From assembly GCA_020692245.1 (NCBI GenBank), contig JAIMKT010000014.1, positions 25,905-61,211 on the forward strand: a stretch of 35,307 nucleotides of DNA. The letters run 5' to 3'. Below the pieces are notes generated by a model that saw only the letters and a list, made by a program, of their open reading frames with translations, did not search any database and was not told the origin of the DNA. The DNA comes from Microcoleus sp. GA_180221_E-2-1-MAG-45_12. Lineage in GTDB: Bacteria; Cyanobacteriota; Cyanobacteriia; Cyanobacteriales; JAAUUE01. Positions within the stretch are counted from its first letter, which is position 1; each line of letters begins with the position of its first letter. Both the position numbers and the translations under genes were made by a program. This document shows, piece by piece, positions 9,998 through 17,740 of the stretch.

Positions 9998-10153
9998 TCG
10001 GCTATAGGATTAGGGATAAAAATTTGTTAAGGTTGTTAGGCATCATAATTTTGCAAATATTTATAGTGAATCTATTTAGTTAATCTCACCTCCTATGGCA
10101 ACAGAAATAATTGAACTTTTATCGAGTCGGGAAATTGCCAAGATGCGATCGGC
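9998..10153 (+). repeat. Right copy of 156-bp direct repeat (upstream region and start of intact map)
   Basis: This is the second copy of the segment at 8283-8438 and carries the upstream region and start codon of the intact map. On its left it directly abuts the TnpB fragment, so position 9997/9998 is an insertion junction. Continuity of the map coding sequence beyond 10153 shows that this copy keeps map complete. Confidence 0.95.
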
Positions 10154-10889
10154 CGGGGAGCTTGCCTATGAACTCCTCAATTACCTAGAACCGATGGTCA
10201 AGCCCGGTGTTAATACCCTAGCCCTCAATGATGCCGCCGAGCGCTGGACTCAGCAACACGGAGCTAAAAGTGCACCATTGGGTTATCACGGCGGGGGACA
10301 GGTTCCCTTCCCCAAATCCATCTGTACCAGCGTGAATGAAGTCATTTGTCACGGTATCCCCAATGCCCGACAGATTCTCCGAGATGGGGATATTATCAAC
10401 ATTGATGTGACTGTGATCGTCGATGGCTATCATGGGGACACTTCCCGCACCTTTTTTGTGGGGACTCCTTCGCCCGTTGCCAAGAAACTGGTAGAAGTTA
10501 CCAAGGAATGTTTGTACCGAGGGATTGCCGCCGTGAAACCCAACGCCCGCATTGGAGATATTGGCGCAGCCATTCAAGAGTATGCTGAACCCCACGGCTT
10601 TTCTGTCGTCCGGGATTTTGTTGGTCATGGGATTAATCGGATTTTCCATGCGCCGCCCCAGATTCCCCACTACGGCGATCGAGGCAAGGGGAAAAAACTC
10701 CGCCCCGGCATGGTGTTTACCATTGAACCCATGATTAATGAGGGGACTTGGGAAGTAGAACTGCAATCTGACCAGTGGACAGCCCTGACCAAAGACCGGA
10801 AACTTTCTGCCCAATTTGAACACACGATCGCCGTCACCGAATCGGGAGTAGAAATTTTGACTCTGCCCCTCCACGCCTCCACTCACTAA
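10095..10889 (+). CDS. map: Type I methionine aminopeptidase
   Basis: This enzyme removes the initiator methionine from new proteins. The five metal ligands of the pita-bread fold are visible: D104 (in NIDVTV), D115 (in HGDTSR), H178 (in VGHGIN), E211 (in FTIEPM) and E242 (in FEHT). The substrate-site histidine in CHGIPN is also present. At 264 residues it is the usual length for the bacterial type I enzyme. The ATG at 10095 is confirmed by an identical start in the truncated copy at 8380 and by TCACCTCCT just before it. Its upstream 97 bp are duplicated in the insertion. fabI follows after 48 bp on the same strand, so the two may be co-transcribed. Confidence 0.97.
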   Translation: MATEIIELLSSREIAKMRSAGELAYELLNYLEPMVKPGVNTLALNDAAERWTQQHGAKSAPLGYHGGGQVPFPKSICTSVNEVICHGIPNARQILRDGDIINIDVTVIVDGYHGDTSRTFFVGTPSPVAKKLVEVTKECLYRGIAAVKPNARIGDIGAAIQEYAEPHGFSVVRDFVGHGINRIFHAPPQIPHYGDRGKGKKLRPGMVFTIEPMINEGTWEVELQSDQWTALTKDRKLSAQFEHTIAVTESGVEILTLPLHASTH

Positions 10890-10937
10890 ACTTAACTAAA
10901 CCTTATTCAACTTACTTAATTTTATTTTTAGAAGCAA

Positions 10938-11714
10938 ATGCTCAACTTAGCCGGAAAAAAAGCCCTCGTTACAGGAATTGCTAATAATCGCTCGATCGCC
11001 TGGGGCATAGCCCAACAACTCCACGCCGCCGGAGCCGAAATTGGCATCACCTACCTCCCCGATGACAAAGGCAAGGCCGAACGCAAGATTGCCGAACTCA
11101 CCGAACCCCTAAGCCCATCTTTATTTGTGCCTTGCAATGTCCAAAATGATGAGCAGTTGGAGGCAACTTTTCAGACGGTGAAAGATAAATGGGGCAGCTT
11201 GGATATTTTAATCCACTGTCTGGCGTTTGCTAGGAAGGAGGAACTTACGGGGGATTTTAGCAAGACTTCCCGCGCTGGTTTTAGCCAAGCCCTCGAAATT
11301 AGTACCTACTCCCTGAGTCAAATGGCGAGTTTTGCCAAACCCCTGATGACCAACGGCGGCAGTATTGTTACTCTCACCTATCTGGGGGGTGTGCGCGTCG
11401 TCCCAAACTACAATGTCATGGGGATTGCCAAGGCGGGCTTAGAAATGACGGTGCGTTACCTAGCAGCAGAACTGGGGAAAGAAAATATCCGGGTAAATGC
11501 GATCTCGGCGGGGCCCATTCGGACTTTGGCTTCTTCGGCGATCGGCGGCATTCTCGATATGATCCATCACGTAGAAGAAGTTGCTCCCCTGGGCAGAACC
11601 GTTACCCAAACTGAAGTCGGCAATGCTACAGCGTTTCTCTGTAGCGATCTTTCGAGCGGGATCACTGGACAGGTGCTTTATGTAGATGCAGGCTACGCCA
11701 TTATGGGCATGTAG
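10938..11714 (+). CDS. fabI: Enoyl-[acyl-carrier-protein] reductase (NADH)
   Basis: FabI reduces trans-2-enoyl-ACP in the last step of each fatty-acid elongation cycle. The 258-residue protein is a short-chain dehydrogenase of the FabI type. It has the N-terminal nucleotide site VTGIANNRSIAWGIA, DILIHCLAFA in the core, and the active-site Y-x6-K as Y158 and K165 (YNVMGIAK), with the additional FabI tyrosine Y148 in TYLGG. The C-terminal SGITGQVLYVDAGYAIMGM is characteristic. ATG 10938 gives the normal start MLNLAGKKALVTG. It follows map by 48 bp. Confidence 0.97.
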   Translation: MLNLAGKKALVTGIANNRSIAWGIAQQLHAAGAEIGITYLPDDKGKAERKIAELTEPLSPSLFVPCNVQNDEQLEATFQTVKDKWGSLDILIHCLAFARKEELTGDFSKTSRAGFSQALEISTYSLSQMASFAKPLMTNGGSIVTLTYLGGVRVVPNYNVMGIAKAGLEMTVRYLAAELGKENIRVNAISAGPIRTLASSAIGGILDMIHHVEEVAPLGRTVTQTEVGNATAFLCSDLSSGITGQVLYVDAGYAIMGM

Positions 11715-11827
11715 GAGAGGCAAAAATTGTATAAGGGGGATTTAATAGGAGGGATTTGCAGAGTAAATTTACGGATAACCTTGCCGAAGTTAAGATTAAC
11801 CATTAAGCTGGGTTTATGAAACTAAAT

Positions 11828-11855
11828 GTTTAGAATAATAAAGTTTAGAATAATA
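11828..11855 (+). repeat. Two 13-bp direct repeats GTTTAGAATAATA before cytM
   Basis: GTTTAGAATAATA occurs at 11828-11840 and again at 11843-11855, a 15-bp period, about 47-74 bp upstream of the cytM start. They could be tandem binding sites or promoter elements. No regulator is suggested by the sequence. Confidence 0.5.
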
Positions 11856-11901
11856 CCGTAAGTTTTATAAAATTTATAAAAGTAAATGTTCAGGTGTAAC
11901 T

Positions 11902-12318
11902 TTGCTTAAGAATACTCTCCCTACTATTAACCTCCTAGACGACTCCCCCCACCCGATCGAGCAAGCTGCACCCAATTTTAAAAGATGGCTAGTCGCAGTT
12001 TTCGGATTTTGCTTAGTAATTACGGTGACTTTCTTTGGCGTCTACTGGCTAGAAACCTCTGACCCCTATGTTCAAAGTGTTTTGGTCAAGACTGGGGATA
12101 TCCAACGGGGAAATGGTATCTTCCAAATAAATTGTGCAGGCTGTCATGGTTGGCAAGCGGAAGGCAATGTTGGCCCTAGTCTTTACAATGTCTCCCGCCG
12201 CAAATCCACAGCCCAGTTAATTCATCAGGTAGTGAGTGGTTCCACACCACCGATGCCAAAGTTTCAACCCAGTCCCCAAGAAATGGCAGATTTATTAAAA
12301 TACTTAGAGAAACTTTAA
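11902..12318 (+). CDS. cytM: Membrane-anchored c-type cytochrome, CytM-like
   Basis: The 138-residue protein has a cytoplasmic N-terminus, one membrane helix (about 29-49, WLVAVFGFCLVITVTFFGVYW) and a small cytochrome c domain with a single haem site CAGCH. The distal methionine ligand is probably in PPMPKF. TSDPYVQSVL followed by GNGIFQINCAGCHG is typical of cyanobacterial CytM, a low-potential cytochrome linked to repression or rerouting of respiration and photosynthesis. TTG 11902 is used because no ATG or GTG lies in frame upstream of the helix and the frame has no better start. No clear ribosome-binding site is seen. It is convergent with htrA, with 24 bp between the stops. Confidence 0.85.
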   Translation: MLKNTLPTINLLDDSPHPIEQAAPNFKRWLVAVFGFCLVITVTFFGVYWLETSDPYVQSVLVKTGDIQRGNGIFQINCAGCHGWQAEGNVGPSLYNVSRRKSTAQLIHQVVSGSTPPMPKFQPSPQEMADLLKYLEKL

Positions 12319-12342
12319 ACATTTCTCATTTTTATTGTCTTT

Positions 12343-13629
12343 CTATTCTTCCTTCGGTAGGGTTCCTACTTGGACAGCTACATTTTGAGTCTGACCCCCA
12401 CGGATGATTTCTACGGTGAGATTCGTGCCAATTTGACTCTTTTCCACTGCCCGGCGGACTTCGGTACTGTTAGTGACTGCTTGATTGTTGACCTTAGTGA
12501 TCACATCGCCACTCCGCAGCCCTGCTTTTTGTGCTGGAGAATTAGCGACAATTTCCATCAACAAAACGCCCTGATCCACCGTTAACTTCACCGGAGCATT
12601 GGGATCGCCGTTAACCTGTTGCTTCATCTCTGGGGTAATATCTAACATTTGCACCCCCAAGTAGGGATGGTCGACCCTGCCGTTTTGGACTAGTTGGTCA
12701 GCAATCACCTGAGCACTATTAATGGGAATTGCAAAGCCGATCCCTTGAGCACCCCGGATAATGGCTGTATTAATGCCAATTACTTCCCCTTTAGCATTGA
12801 GGAGGGGCCCGCCGGAGTTGCCGGGATTGATGGCGGCATCAGTTTGGATAAAGTCAATTCGCTTGTTACCTTCCCCAATATCGCTGCTCGATCGACCGAT
12901 CGCACTAATAATTCCCTTAGTCACGGTATGGTCTAATCCCAAGGGGTTGCCGATGGCGATCGCCCATTCTCCCGGTTGGAGTTGATCAGAGTCTCCCATA
13001 ACCACGGTGGGCAGGTTGGTTGCGTCTACTTGCACCACGGCCAAATCAGTCACGGAGTCACTTCCCAAAACCTTGCCTTCAAAGCTCCGCCCATCATTGA
13101 GGGTAACGACCACTTTGTCGGCTCCATCTACTACGTGGGCATTGGTGAGAATCCGCCCGTTGGCATTGACAATAAAACCAGAGCCACTTCCCCGCTCTAC
13201 TCGGCTCCCACTATCGGGGGTCGGCAGGCCAAAAAACTGTCTCAATCGGGGATCGCCAAAGCTATCTCCGCCCTGACTAGCCACGGTGCGAGAAGAGTTG
13301 ATTTTGACTACTGCGGGGCTGACCTGCCCTGCCACATCCGCAATAAAGTTCAGCCCGTTGGGAACTGCGGAGGGTTGGCTGGGGCTGGGGTTGACAACTC
13401 GATTAGCTCCACTGACAACTCCGGGGTTTGTGGGGCTGGGGAGGCTATAGGTACGGGAGGTTAGATAGCCAGTCCCTAGGGTAATACCTGCACCAAGAAG
13501 AATTAGGGAAACGTAGGTAACAGATTTTTGCATAGAACGAAGGGGGCTAGGGGTAAATTTTCTGGGCAGGTTTTCTGAGTGCTGATCTGATTTTAACTGA
13601 ATATCTGAGGCTTGGGGTTTATTTTTCAT
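12343..13629 (-). CDS. HtrA/Deg family periplasmic serine protease with PDZ domain
   Basis: This is a trypsin-like protease of the HtrA group, which degrades damaged proteins in the periplasm or thylakoid lumen (cyanobacterial HtrA, HhoA or HhoB; I cannot tell which). Residues about 35-55 form a signal-anchor helix and are followed by a Pro/Ser-rich linker. The catalytic triad is H165 (TNAHVV), D195 (TDLAVV) and S272 (GNSGGP). One PDZ domain spans about 320-425, including GVLLMEIVANSPAQKAGLRSGD. Length is 428 residues. An internal ATG at residue 33, just before the helix, is a plausible alternative start, since the first 32 residues are polar and weakly conserved in appearance. Confidence 0.95.
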   Translation of the reverse strand: MKNKPQASDIQLKSDQHSENLPRKFTPSPLRSMQKSVTYVSLILLGAGITLGTGYLTSRTYSLPSPTNPGVVSGANRVVNPSPSQPSAVPNGLNFIADVAGQVSPAVVKINSSRTVASQGGDSFGDPRLRQFFGLPTPDSGSRVERGSGSGFIVNANGRILTNAHVVDGADKVVVTLNDGRSFEGKVLGSDSVTDLAVVQVDATNLPTVVMGDSDQLQPGEWAIAIGNPLGLDHTVTKGIISAIGRSSSDIGEGNKRIDFIQTDAAINPGNSGGPLLNAKGEVIGINTAIIRGAQGIGFAIPINSAQVIADQLVQNGRVDHPYLGVQMLDITPEMKQQVNGDPNAPVKLTVDQGVLLMEIVANSPAQKAGLRSGDVITKVNNQAVTNSTEVRRAVEKSQIGTNLTVEIIRGGQTQNVAVQVGTLPKEE

Positions 13630-13879
13630 GGGTTTATCAACTTTTGGGGGTTTCTAATTAATTTCGGGTCAACTCTCGATCGCCTTTCGCCTCGATCGAC
13701 TTCGTTAGTAATCAATGTAGATAATCCCTATGACATTCCTGTGACAAACCTATGCCAAGGTGATGAATTTTTTTCTAGAATCCCATACTGCTAAATCAAA
13801 CTCTTACCTATTTGCCAACTTGAGAAATCTTGTAGAGCTACTTTTGACAACAAATATATCTAATAGTTCATACTACTAA

Positions 13880-14743
13880 TCAGCAAAGCCAATTTTTGTT
13901 TATTAAGCCAATTGCCCAGTCAATAGCTTCTGGGTAATCATCGCAATCCAAAACGAATTCTTGTCCACGTCCAACAGTGCGGAGTAAAGCATAACCATCA
14001 GATTGATTCCATCGCTTCATATTTGAATGATAGCTGAGTATAGAGTTTTTATCTGTAGGATGAATCCAACTTGGAAGCCGCCAATTACTTCTGGATTTGC
14101 CTTTATCTGTCAGGCATAAACTCGGATGGAATTTATCGAATATTCCGCCGCCTGATTGATCGAAGACTCTATTATTCAATCGTAGATTATCCGTTGAAAT
14201 GTAAATAGAATCTAATCCACGATATTTTTCTCTTTTGTAATGTGGATGTGAGTATGCCCATTGAGGGATATTTTCTAAATTGTCAACTGGCAGACGTTGC
14301 TCAATTTGAAGCCAACCAAAAATGATGTGCTGATCGGGTGATCCCTGGACGTACTTCCAACTTCCGTCAATTATTTCAACTTTTTTGAACCAACCATAAA
14401 ATAGAAATATATCGCCTACACCCACGCCCTGACTTTGTAGATGTTTTTCTGCTGCTCCTGCCTGACCAAAAAGTGGCTTCCAGTTTGTGAGCCTGTGAAT
14501 ACTTGTGTAATTTAAGTCTGGATCAAGATGAGCCGTAGAATTAGCTAGAACCCTACCTCTCGATAAATCTGCCACGATTTTTCCGAGCGAATAATTACCT
14601 AATTTAATGTCAGAGTATTTTATACCATCATAAAGAACGGATTCAGGAATGGGCAAGGAGTACATTTCCCCACTTGGGAAAATTGGGCTAGGAACCCTAC
14701 CTGTAGAAGAATCAAATCCTTTGCGACTGAGAATAATTTTCAT
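13880..14743 (-). CDS. Nmad3-type putative nucleotide modification-associated protein
   Basis: This 287-residue protein begins MKIILSRKGFDSSTGRVPSP and contains FGQAGAAEKHLQSQGVGVGD, FLFYGWF, a KFHPSLCLT segment and RTVGRGQEFVLDC. These match my memory of the Nmad3 family, a domain found beside DNA base-modification and restriction genes. Its biochemical activity is not established. Here it stands alone: no methylase, hydroxylase, nuclease or phage gene is nearby. The gene is AT-richer than its flanks and lacks GCGATCGC octamers, suggesting acquisition. The ATG at 14743 is the first in frame and gives the family's usual N-terminus. Identification rests on recall, not on a search. Confidence 0.75.
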   Translation of the reverse strand: MKIILSRKGFDSSTGRVPSPIFPSGEMYSLPIPESVLYDGIKYSDIKLGNYSLGKIVADLSRGRVLANSTAHLDPDLNYTSIHRLTNWKPLFGQAGAAEKHLQSQGVGVGDIFLFYGWFKKVEIIDGSWKYVQGSPDQHIIFGWLQIEQRLPVDNLENIPQWAYSHPHYKREKYRGLDSIYISTDNLRLNNRVFDQSGGGIFDKFHPSLCLTDKGKSRSNWRLPSWIHPTDKNSILSYHSNMKRWNQSDGYALLRTVGRGQEFVLDCDDYPEAIDWAIGLINKNWLC

Positions 14744-15058
14744 CGCTTTATATTATTACATTCGACCAAGCTGCACGCAAAGATTTAACTATGTACTAAA
14801 CGGCAATAATTCCATCCAATCTTCTATTTTTCGGTGCTGCGATCGAGAACCAGAGAAACTCCTTCTACAACAGGGATTGATGGAAAAATCTGGCTAGTTC
14901 GGGAGCTAATATACTTCCCATTCTCTATTGGCAGGTACTCCTGATATTGTTAGTATTTATGGTACTGGACAGTTACAATCTAGGGAATTTGCAAAAAAAT
15001 TGTAGATATTGTAGATAATGATTGCAATAACTTTCAATAACCAAACTACCAGCCGCCC
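14744..15058. other. Gene-free gap between the Nmad3 gene and the PotA-like gene
   Basis: I see no complete gene in these 315 bp. Near 14908-15005 the plus strand has a short open stretch ending in QLQSREFAKKL and a stop, which could be the tail of a decayed gene, but I recognise no family. The promoters of the two divergently placed neighbours must lie here. No terminator or RNA gene is apparent. Confidence 0.5.
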
Positions 15059-16213
15059 ATGCCTAATGCTGCCGTTGAACTCAGGGATGTTTGTAAGTCT
15101 TTTGCCAAGGATCGTCACCAAGAATTGCTAGTGGTGGATCATGTGAACTTGGAAATTCAAGAGGGGGAATTTTTCTCGCTTTTGGGCCCGTCAGGCTGTG
15201 GAAAAACCACCAGTTTACGGATGATGGCCGGGTTTGAGCATCCTAGCTCTGGGGAGATTTATATTCATGGAGAACCCATGGGCGATCGACCCCCGTTCCA
15301 TCGTCCCGTAAATACCGTATTCCAAAACTATGCTCTATTTCCCCACCTCACTGTTAGCCAAAATGTTGCCTTTGGTTTAGAAATGGAAAACCTGCCCAAG
15401 GCAGAAATTCAACAGCGGGTTGCCGAAGTGCTGGAGCAGGTGCAGCTAGAAGGTTTAGCCAAGCGTTATCCTAAGCAAATGTCTGGAGGACAGCAGCAAC
15501 GGGTTGCCCTCGCCAGAGCCTTGGTAAAACAGCCCGCCGTCTTGTTATTTGATGAACCCCTAGGGGCGCTGGATTTGAAACTGCGTAAGGAAATGCAACT
15601 AGAACTGAAGCGGATGCAACAACGCCTAGGGTTAACTTTCATTTATGTCACCCACGACCAAGAAGAAGCCCTCACTATGTCCGATCGCATCGCTGTGATG
15701 TCAAAGGGGCAAGTCCTTCAAGTCGGCACACCCATGGAAATCTATGAGGAGCCTGTGAATCGGTTTGTGGCAGATTTTATTGGCGAGACGAACTTCCTGA
15801 CAGGTCGAGTTGTTTCGCAGCAAGGAGGTAGTGTCGTGGTCTTAATTGATGAAGAAGTTCCCATTACCGTAGATTGTCGGCAGGAAATGCCCATCGGCAA
15901 AATTGTCACCCTCGTTGTCCGTCCCGAAAAAGCGGAAATCTGGAGCAGTAACCACCCGCCCCAATCCACTATTCCCGGTGTGGTGGAGGAAGTTGTTTAT
16001 ATTGGTACAGACACCCGCTATCTAGTCCGGCTTACGCCCCAAAGTATAGTGAGTGTCCGCCGCCAGAATCTCCACCGTCGGGATTTGACTTTGCATCATT
16101 TGGGAGAAAAAGTCCAGGTATTAATTAATAGTGATAGTATCTGCATTCTGGAGGACGATCGAGCCGCTCAAGATAACTATTCAAGACGCATAGCAGAAAT
16201 GGCTGTGTCTTAA
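15059..16213 (+). CDS. ABC transporter ATP-binding protein, PotA-like (polyamine/iron/sulfate type)
   Basis: The 384-residue ATPase powers an ABC importer. It has Walker A GPSGCGKTT (43-51), the Q-loop glutamine in FQNYALFPHL, the signature MSGGQQQR (about 141-148), Walker B LLFDEP followed by LGALD, and the switch histidine in VTHDQEEA. Residues about 240-370 form the C-terminal TOBE-type regulatory domain (LVVRPEKAEIW). FEHPSSGEIYIHGEPMGDRPP and the overall architecture resemble PotA of spermidine/putrescine uptake. No permease or binding-protein gene lies next to it, so the substrate is open. ATG 15059 is the first in frame; no clear Shine-Dalgarno precedes it. Confidence 0.88.
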   Translation: MPNAAVELRDVCKSFAKDRHQELLVVDHVNLEIQEGEFFSLLGPSGCGKTTSLRMMAGFEHPSSGEIYIHGEPMGDRPPFHRPVNTVFQNYALFPHLTVSQNVAFGLEMENLPKAEIQQRVAEVLEQVQLEGLAKRYPKQMSGGQQQRVALARALVKQPAVLLFDEPLGALDLKLRKEMQLELKRMQQRLGLTFIYVTHDQEEALTMSDRIAVMSKGQVLQVGTPMEIYEEPVNRFVADFIGETNFLTGRVVSQQGGSVVVLIDEEVPITVDCRQEMPIGKIVTLVVRPEKAEIWSSNHPPQSTIPGVVEEVVYIGTDTRYLVRLTPQSIVSVRRQNLHRRDLTLHHLGEKVQVLINSDSICILEDDRAAQDNYSRRIAEMAVS

Positions 16214-16264
16214 TTATTAATTCTCATCTTTAAACCCAAATCCTAGTCCCAAATCCCCAAAATC

Positions 16265-17740
16265 ATGCAATTAGAAGAAATAGTTAACCAGAGTTTGACT
16301 GTAGATATTAAGACAAGCAAAACTGATCAAGATTTCGTCAAGCAAATTCAACAAAGGTTAAGTCTATTTCGCCTCTATCCCGGTGGTCGATGGATTGATG
16401 GTTTGTATGGCAATAGAACCGAATCTGCCCTGCTGACCTTTGGGACTACCTTGGGTTTAAATAGCTTTAATTTGGGGAAGATCGATCGCACCTTTGCCCA
16501 GAGTTTATTAAATACTAATCCCGTAGATTTTGCCCTAAGTTTCGCCAAGAATCGCCCCCGGATTTTACAAGATTTTCAGCAACTAACTGTCGGCTTTGAT
16601 TCCCAACGTTTACCGATTTTAGACATTGGCTATCTGAAATCTCCCTATCCCTTAGATATTAATTCCTACAGTCTCCGGCTCAAGGAAAAACCAGACTATC
16701 AAGAAGTGATTTCTCTGGGGGCAACGGCGAAATTAAATAACCCCATTCGATCGATAACTTTTAATCCCTATCCTGCCATTGGACAATTGCCAACTATTGA
16801 TAATAATGGTTTGAATTTTCTCCATAGCGATATTACTGAAGCCTGTGTAGTGGTGGGCAGTTTTGTGGAGGGAGAGGTGCGGACTCGCTGGCTAGGAAAA
16901 TCTGCCATGACTCCGGTAGAACTTTGGAGTAGCACCAAGTTTATTAGTCTTTTATATGCTATTTCTCAAATAAATTCTAAGTTTATTAATTGTGATGTGG
17001 ATAACTGTGTAATTAGAAACCCAAATAATGGGGCAACCTATCCATTTTTTGATGTAGTTAGTGATATTTTCACCTACGATACCAAGATTTCTACTTCTAA
17101 TTCTTTGGCAGCAATGTTTAAACGATTTAATTCTTGGGTGGGGTTAGAAGTTTGGCTAAAAAAAATGACAGGGAATAATAATCTTCAATTTTCGGGTCGG
17201 TATGGGGAACCGCCGTTTATTAATACGCCGGAGTTGGTCGATCGCAAGCTCAATCAAACGGTATTAAAATCTGTAGCCGAGGGTAATATTGGCAGTAATT
17301 CTGTCTCTACCTATGACCTGACCCGAATGATCACTAAACTTGGTTGGCATTATCACATTCCAGCCAATGCGCGGCTGCCGGGGGCACAGTGGGATAGTTT
17401 AGAGAGTTTGACCCGGGCGATGGGGAAAGATACGGCGAGACATCTAGATTTTGCGATCGATAAATTAGCTCTCACCAGTGTAATTAGTTCCCCAGTTGTC
17501 CTCTCAAAAATGGGTTTTGGCCGCAGCACCATCAGAAACCGTAGCGAGCTAGTTTATACGGGCTTAATTCGCTTTATTGACAAACGCACGAAACCCGGCA
17601 AACTCAGAACCATGGCGCTCACTCTCCGGGCTGCCAAAGGGCTGAACAATGAAGATGAAGAAGCAAGGCAGCTAGATGCCCGCATGGGGGCAGAAATCAC
17701 AGAAATTCTCAGGCGTTTAGTCACAGAAGAGCTAGGATAA
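16265..17740 (+). CDS. Peptidoglycan-binding and serine beta-lactamase-like protein
   Basis: I recognise no named family for this 491-residue protein, but the parts are suggestive. Residues about 24-85 resemble a peptidoglycan-binding type 1 domain (DGLYGNRTESALLTF). The rest, about 185-440, has marks of the beta-lactamase/penicillin-binding fold: an SxxK motif (SSTK, 222-225) at the start of a helix, an S-T-Y-D-L-T-R-M segment as found before the omega region of class A enzymes, and KMGFG (from 415) where KTG is expected. The KTG threonine is replaced by Met. No signal peptide is visible, which is odd for a wall enzyme. It ends with a 9-bp convergent overlap with the MFS gene. Confidence 0.7.
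   Translation: MQLEEIVNQSLTVDIKTSKTDQDFVKQIQQRLSLFRLYPGGRWIDGLYGNRTESALLTFGTTLGLNSFNLGKIDRTFAQSLLNTNPVDFALSFAKNRPRILQDFQQLTVGFDSQRLPILDIGYLKSPYPLDINSYSLRLKEKPDYQEVISLGATAKLNNPIRSITFNPYPAIGQLPTIDNNGLNFLHSDITEACVVVGSFVEGEVRTRWLGKSAMTPVELWSSTKFISLLYAISQINSKFINCDVDNCVIRNPNNGATYPFFDVVSDIFTYDTKISTSNSLAAMFKRFNSWVGLEVWLKKMTGNNNLQFSGRYGEPPFINTPELVDRKLNQTVLKSVAEGNIGSNSVSTYDLTRMITKLGWHYHIPANARLPGAQWDSLESLTRAMGKDTARHLDFAIDKLALTSVISSPVVLSKMGFGRSTIRNRSELVYTGLIRFIDKRTKPGKLRTMALTLRAAKGLNNEDEEARQLDARMGAEITEILRRLVTEELG

Noticed and set aside
8283-10153. The 156-bp repeats as a transposon target-site duplication
   Set aside because: IS200/IS605 elements make no target duplication, and other transposases make only a few to about a dozen base pairs.
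14649-14897. Plus-strand 82-residue frame overlapping the Nmad3 gene start
   Set aside because: It is antisense to the Nmad3 start and resembles no protein; composition fits a shadow frame.
14908-15005. Short frame ending QLQSREFAKKL as a gene
   Set aside because: About 30 codons, no start with a ribosome-binding site and no family recognised; noted only as a possible gene remnant.
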